This document shows positions 15,546 to 18,671 of a DNA stretch of 18,671 nucleotides, piece by piece. The notes under the pieces were generated by a model. The model was not told the DNA's origin, did no database searches, and worked only from the letters and a program-made list of their open reading frames with translations. Source of the DNA: Spirochaetaceae bacterium (lineage in GTDB: Bacteria > Spirochaetota > Spirochaetia > Treponematales > Breznakiellaceae); assembly GCA_031265635.1 (NCBI GenBank), contig JAISCK010000223.1, positions 1 through 18,671 of the forward strand, given 5' to 3'. Each line of letters begins with the position of its first letter. Position 1 is the first letter of the stretch. A program made the translations under genes and the position numbers.

Positions 15546-16508
15546 ATGAAAAGGTTAACGTTTCTCTTCATTTATGTAATCGTTTCGGGCATCGCGGCGC
15601 TGTCCGCCCAGACCGTCGGTTTCAGGCAGGAAGGCATAGCGTCCTGGTACGGCGCGGAATTTGCCGGAAGGCCGACCGCGTCAGGGGAAATTTTCGATCC
15701 CAGGCTCATGACCGCCGCCCATCCCAGCCTCCCCTTCGGAACCGTCCTCAAAGTTACCAATCTGCAAAACAACCGCCAGGCCGTGGTCAAGGTCAATGAC
15801 CGGGGCCCCTTTGTGGCCGCCCGTATCATAGATATTTCCCAGGCCGCCGCCGAGCTTCTTGATATTGTTGCCACCGGGACCGCCCCGGTACGCATCGAAA
15901 CCCTTACCGGGCAAACGGCAGCTCTGTCCCCGCCTCCCCAGGCCAGGACAGCCCCTGTCCAGCCGGTTCAGGCTCTGTCCCCACCCCAGACCCAGGCAGC
16001 CGCCGCATCCCGGCCTGAACCAGCGGCTCAGGCAGCTCTGTCCCCACCTCCACAGGCCAGGACGCCCCCTGTCCAGCCGGCTCAAGCTCTGTCCCCGGTT
16101 CAGGTCCAGGCAGCCGCCGCATCCCGGCCTGAACCCCAGGCTCAGGTAACTCTGTCCCCGGTCCAGGCAGCTCTGTCCCCGCCTCCACAGGTTCCACAGG
16201 TCTGGACAGTTCCCGCCCGGCCGGTTCAAGCTCTGTCCCCAATCCAGGCCGGAGCGGCAAGAATAATTCCCGGGCCCGCTGAAAGTTCAAAAATATACCG
16301 CCTCCAGGTAGGGTCCTATAGACTTCCCCGCAACGCGGTCGACGCCTTTGAAAAGCTCAAATCCGCGGGTCTTGAGCCGGCTTATGAACAATACGGTGAA
16401 ATGTACCGGGTGGTTCTTGTCGGGATCAGGGGCAATGATATACAATCAGTGGCGTCAACACTCGGCAGGGCCGGTTTTTCCGAAGTCTTGATCCGTGAGG
16501 AACACTGA
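15546..16508 (+). CDS. rlpA: RlpA-like septal lytic transglycosylase with SPOR domain
   Basis: A 320-residue exported protein. A signal peptide (cleavage near ALSA-QT, residues 21/22) is not a lipobox, unlike Gram-negative model RlpA proteins. Residues about 29-116 form the double-psi beta-barrel: ASWYG, TASGE48, TAAHPSLPFGT, VTN, VND85RGPF and RIIDIS. E48 and D85 correspond in order and spacing (37 residues) to the catalytic pair of Pseudomonas RlpA, which cleaves peptidoglycan strands lacking stem peptides. A Pro/Ala/Gln repeat linker (126-240) leads to a SPOR domain (about 249-320, YRLQVGSYR start), which binds denuded septal glycan. The protein therefore should act at division sites. It sits between an unknown gene and a DMT transporter, spaced 17 and 21 bases. 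Confidence 0.93.
   Translation: MKRLTFLFIYVIVSGIAALSAQTVGFRQEGIASWYGAEFAGRPTASGEIFDPRLMTAAHPSLPFGTVLKVTNLQNNRQAVVKVNDRGPFVAARIIDISQAAAELLDIVATGTAPVRIETLTGQTAALSPPPQARTAPVQPVQALSPPQTQAAAASRPEPAAQAALSPPPQARTPPVQPAQALSPVQVQAAAASRPEPQAQVTLSPVQAALSPPPQVPQVWTVPARPVQALSPIQAGAARIIPGPAESSKIYRLQVGSYRLPRNAVDAFEKLKSAGLEPAYEQYGEMYRVVLVGIRGNDIQSVASTLGRAGFSEVLIREEH
15921..16148 (+). repeat. rlpA: Two 114-bp tandem coding repeats in the rlpA linker
   Basis: Units at 15921-16034 and 16035-16148 encode 38-residue repeats that begin ALSPPPQAR and end ASRPEP followed by Gln/Ala. Degenerate pieces with the same CTCTGTCCCC core (ALSP) continue to about 16240. The units are nearly identical at DNA level, which suggests recent duplication, and copy number may vary among strains. 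Confidence 0.85.
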
Positions 16509-16529
16509 GATACCGGACAAGCTCTTAGT

Positions 16530-17543
16530 ATGAACAAACGCGCTGTAAGGGCGGATCTTTTATTGCTGCTCACCGCCGGTATCTGGGGTTTTGGTTTTGT
16601 CGCCCAGCGTTCCGGCATGGAATATGTCGGACCCTTTACCTATAACGCCATACGTTTTATCCTGGGGAGCGTCTCGCTTCTTCCCCTTATTTTATACTTC
16701 AAATCAGGCAGGGCAAAAAATCCCGAAAACCAGGACAAAAAGAAATCCGCCGGAACGGCCTTTCGCGCCTCTTTCCTTGCCGGTTCCCTGCTCTTTGTCG
16801 CCGTAGTTCTCCAGCAGTTTGGCATCATGTTCACCACCGTAGGGAACGCCGGTTTTATCACCGGCCTCTATGTGGTGCTTACCCCCATCTTCGGCATTGC
16901 CCTGGGAAAGAAAACCGGCGTTCCCACCTGGATAGGCGCTGTTTGTACCCTTGGGGGCCTTTACTTCATCAGCGCCGCAGGCCGCGTGAACCGCGTCAAT
17001 CCCGGAGATATCCTCACCATTGCCAGCGCCGTATTCTGGTCCTTTCATGTTCTGCTTATCGACAGACTGGTGCAAAAAACCGATCCCCTGATCCTCTCTT
17101 CGGGCCAGTTCGCCTGGTGCGGTTTCTATGCCTTTATCGCCACACTGCTTTTTGAACCGGCTGTTCCGTCCTGGATGTCTTTCATCGCCCCCGGCTTCCC
17201 TCTCCAGCCCTGGCTCTCCCTGCCGGAGTTTGCCGCCGCCCTCACCGGCAGGATTACCCCCGGAACTTTCCCGCTGGGCGATGCCCTCATTCCCATACTC
17301 TACGGCGGCCTTGCCTCGGTGGGCATAGCCTATACCCTCCAGGTAGTCGCCCAAAAAGACGCGCCGCCCGCCCACGCTACCATTATACTCTGCCTCGAAG
17401 GATGTTTTGCCGCCCTGGGAGGGGTCATCATCCTCTCGGAACACCTGGGGCCCTGGACCATACTGGGTTCTATACTCATGCTTTCAGGCATGCTGATCAC
17501 CCAGTGGGAAGTTGTGAGAAATGCCCCGAAAATTCATAGTTGA
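16530..17543 (+). CDS. DMT superfamily (EamA) transporter
   Basis: A 337-residue membrane protein with about ten hydrophobic segments in two EamA repeats. The first repeat opens LLLLLTAGIWGFGFVAQRSGME and has the family's VGNAGFITGLYVVLTPIFG. The second opens GDILTIASAVFWSFHVLLIDR and ends with LSEHLGPWTILGSILMLSGMLI. Members export or import small metabolites such as amino acids; the substrate cannot be read from sequence. A polar loop (KNPENQDKKK) after TM2 and a long loop (about 208-250) within the second half are somewhat larger than usual. ATG 16530 lacks a clear Shine-Dalgarno, and the gap to rlpA is only 21 bases, so it is read as the last gene of that operon. The stop codon overlaps the -35 element of the mrr promoter. 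Confidence 0.92.
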   Translation: MNKRAVRADLLLLLTAGIWGFGFVAQRSGMEYVGPFTYNAIRFILGSVSLLPLILYFKSGRAKNPENQDKKKSAGTAFRASFLAGSLLFVAVVLQQFGIMFTTVGNAGFITGLYVVLTPIFGIALGKKTGVPTWIGAVCTLGGLYFISAAGRVNRVNPGDILTIASAVFWSFHVLLIDRLVQKTDPLILSSGQFAWCGFYAFIATLLFEPAVPSWMSFIAPGFPLQPWLSLPEFAAALTGRITPGTFPLGDALIPILYGGLASVGIAYTLQVVAQKDAPPAHATIILCLEGCFAALGGVIILSEHLGPWTILGSILMLSGMLITQWEVVRNAPKIHS

Positions 17544-17568
17544 CAATATTGTAATATAAAGATATATA
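17540..17568 (+). promoter_or_regulatory. Promoter of the mrr-like gene
   Basis: A perfect TTGACA at 17540-17545, a 17-base spacer and TATATA at 17563-17568 (with TATATT also possible at 17565-17570) form a strong sigma-70-type promoter in AT-rich DNA. The -35 overlaps the TGA stop of the transporter gene. AAAGG at 17574-17578 precedes GTG 17587 by eight bases, so the leader is short. Confidence 0.7.
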
Positions 17569-17586
17569 TTAACAAAGGCGAATTTA

Positions 17587-18501
17587 GTGAATATCCCTGA
17601 TTTTCAATCAATTATGTTTCCTCTTATGAAAATATCTTCAGATAAAAATATCCATATATTTCGGGATGTTATTAATGCATTAAGCGAATACTTTCAATTA
17701 ACCGAAGAGGAAAAAAAAGAACTATTGCCAAGTGGGAAGCAGCCAATATTTGAAAACAGAAGCGGATGGGCGAAAACTCATTTAAAAAAAGCAGGGTTGT
17801 TAAGCTATCCCCGGAGAGGGTGTATTGAGATAACCGACAGGGGTTTGTCCGTATTGGAAAAAAATATAGACAGCATTGATATGAAATTCTTAAAACAATT
17901 TGATGAATATAATGAATTTTTAAATATTACCAATCAAAATAGATCTGGCGATGAATCGGTTAATGAAATGGAAACGCATACTCCCGAAGAATTAATGGAA
18001 ACCGCATTTCAAAATATCAAAAGAACGCTGGCTGATGAAATTCTTGATAAAGTACGAAATGTTTCCTATACATTCTTTGAAAAACTGGTTGTCGATTTAC
18101 TGGTAAAAATGGGTTATGGCGGCTCAATAAAGGATGCTGGAAAAGCGATAGGAAAAACCGGAGATGAAGGAATAGATGGTACAATAAAAGAAGATAAATT
18201 AGGACTGGATGTAATATATATACAAGCAAAAAGATGGAAGGAAGGAAATATTGTAGGTAGACCTGAATTGCAGAAATTTGTGGGTGCTTTAGCTGGTCAA
18301 GGCGCAAAAAAAGGTATATTTATAACAGCCTCAACATTTTCTAAAGATGCAATTGAATACAGCCCGAAAAATGAGACAAAAATTATATTAATTGACGGTA
18401 TCCAATTGGCCGAACTAATGATCGAATATAATGTCGGAGTATCACATCAACAAATTTATGAAATTAAAAAAACAGATAATGATTATTTTGAAGAAGAGTA
18501 A
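17587..18501 (+). CDS. mrr: Mrr-like type IV restriction endonuclease
   Basis: A 304-residue protein, the same length as E. coli Mrr. Residues about 5-95 form the Mrr N-terminal winged-helix domain (WAKTHLKKAGLLSYPRRGCIEITDRG). Residues about 155-280 form the restriction endonuclease-like catalytic domain: F164-E165..VVDLLVKMGY, G-D-E-G-I-D197-G and the QxK motif Q213-A-K215-R-W. E165, D197, Q213 and K215 are the expected PD-(D/E)xK active-site residues, all intact. Mrr enzymes cleave DNA with foreign methylation and act without a partner methylase. No methylase or other defence gene is visible nearby. The gene is strikingly AT-rich against its neighbours and has its own promoter, so horizontal gain is likely. 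The start is GTG 17587, with AAAGG upstream. Confidence 0.93.
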   Translation: MNIPDFQSIMFPLMKISSDKNIHIFRDVINALSEYFQLTEEEKKELLPSGKQPIFENRSGWAKTHLKKAGLLSYPRRGCIEITDRGLSVLEKNIDSIDMKFLKQFDEYNEFLNITNQNRSGDESVNEMETHTPEELMETAFQNIKRTLADEILDKVRNVSYTFFEKLVVDLLVKMGYGGSIKDAGKAIGKTGDEGIDGTIKEDKLGLDVIYIQAKRWKEGNIVGRPELQKFVGALAGQGAKKGIFITASTFSKDAIEYSPKNETKIILIDGIQLAELMIEYNVGVSHQQIYEIKKTDNDYFEEE

Positions 18502-18531
18502 AAAAATGTAGGCCGGCAATTGCCCATAACG

Positions 18532-18671
18532 GTGAATCCAAAAGACAGCGGCCCTCTTACGCTTTTCTCCAATGACCGGGAAGCCTTCTTTGCCGGAAGG
18601 CCGAACCGTTTCCTCATCATGGCCCGTTCAGGCGATGAACTCATTCCCTGCCACTGCCCCAATCCCGGCCG
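18532..18671 (+). CDS. sfsA: SfsA-like protein, 5' part (cut by window edge)
   Basis: The first 46 codons of a frame that continues past the right edge. The fragment FFAGRPNRFLIMAR...LIPCHCPNPGR matches the N-terminal OB-like part of SfsA (RPNRF and H.PN.GR motifs), a protein first linked to maltose metabolism and thought to be DNA- or nucleotide-related; its role is unclear. The start is uncertain: GTG 18532 fits family length best, TTG 18520 is in frame too, and neither has a good ribosome-binding site. GC content jumps back up here after the AT-rich mrr gene. The gap of 30 bases holds no terminator, so readthrough from mrr is possible. Confidence 0.8.
   Translation, partial: MNPKDSGPLTLFSNDREAFFAGRPNRFLIMARSGDELIPCHCPNPG

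Noticed and set aside
16704..17444. 246-codon open frame on the minus strand
   Set aside because: It is the complement of the DMT transporter, Gly/Glu-rich without domain features; the transporter frame has clear membrane segments.

Overview
The window looks like a chromosomal segment of a GC-rich spirochaete, most likely a Treponema-like organism of the termite-gut type. This rests on three things: the large cadherin-like/right-handed beta-helix surface protein at the left edge, several lipoproteins with relaxed lipoboxes, and a group 2 sigma-70 gene resembling spirochaetal RpoS. The species assignment is an inference, since no rRNA or other marker gene is present. There are no tRNA or rRNA genes, no CRISPR array and no transposase.

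Layout. (a) 1-2083: the 3' part of a beta-helix repeat protein, then about 450 bases of non-coding DNA rich in hairpins. (b) 2129-2930: an LPP20-like lipoprotein gene closed by a strong intrinsic terminator. (c) 2955-7990, plus strand: an AT-richer DUF4160/DUF2442 pair, a PAP2 membrane phosphatase, then mnmE and mnmG (tRNA wobble-uridine modification), all closely packed. (d) 7998-8342, minus: a HIT hydrolase convergent with mnmG. (e) 8453-10352, plus: a promoter, a lipoprotein flavoprotein reductase (FMN-binding domain fused to a fumarate reductase-type FAD domain) and a terminator. (f) 10356-14918, minus: five genes in one direction, namely the sigma factor, a divergent polysaccharide deacetylase, tsaD (t6A tRNA modification), a membrane-anchored alpha/beta hydrolase and a small FMN-binding lipoprotein. 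(g) 15085-17543, plus: an unrecognised 147-residue protein, an RlpA-type lytic transglycosylase with a SPOR domain, and a DMT-family transporter. (h) 17540-18501: an AT-rich mrr-like restriction endonuclease gene with its own promoter, evidently acquired. (i) 18532-end: the start of sfsA.

The most notable signal is a near-consensus sigma-54 (-24/-12) promoter on the minus strand at 14902-14918. It sits at the right distance in front of the sigma-70-family gene (14867-14001), and about 100-125 bases upstream of the predicted transcription start lie two GTATAC palindromes exactly 21 bp apart, where an enhancer-binding protein would be expected. This is the architecture of the RpoN-to-RpoS cascade known from Borrelia, here in a different spirochaete and heading a five-gene cluster. 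A second theme is extracytoplasmic flavin chemistry: two paralogous FMN-binding lipoprotein domains are encoded convergently around a shared terminator.
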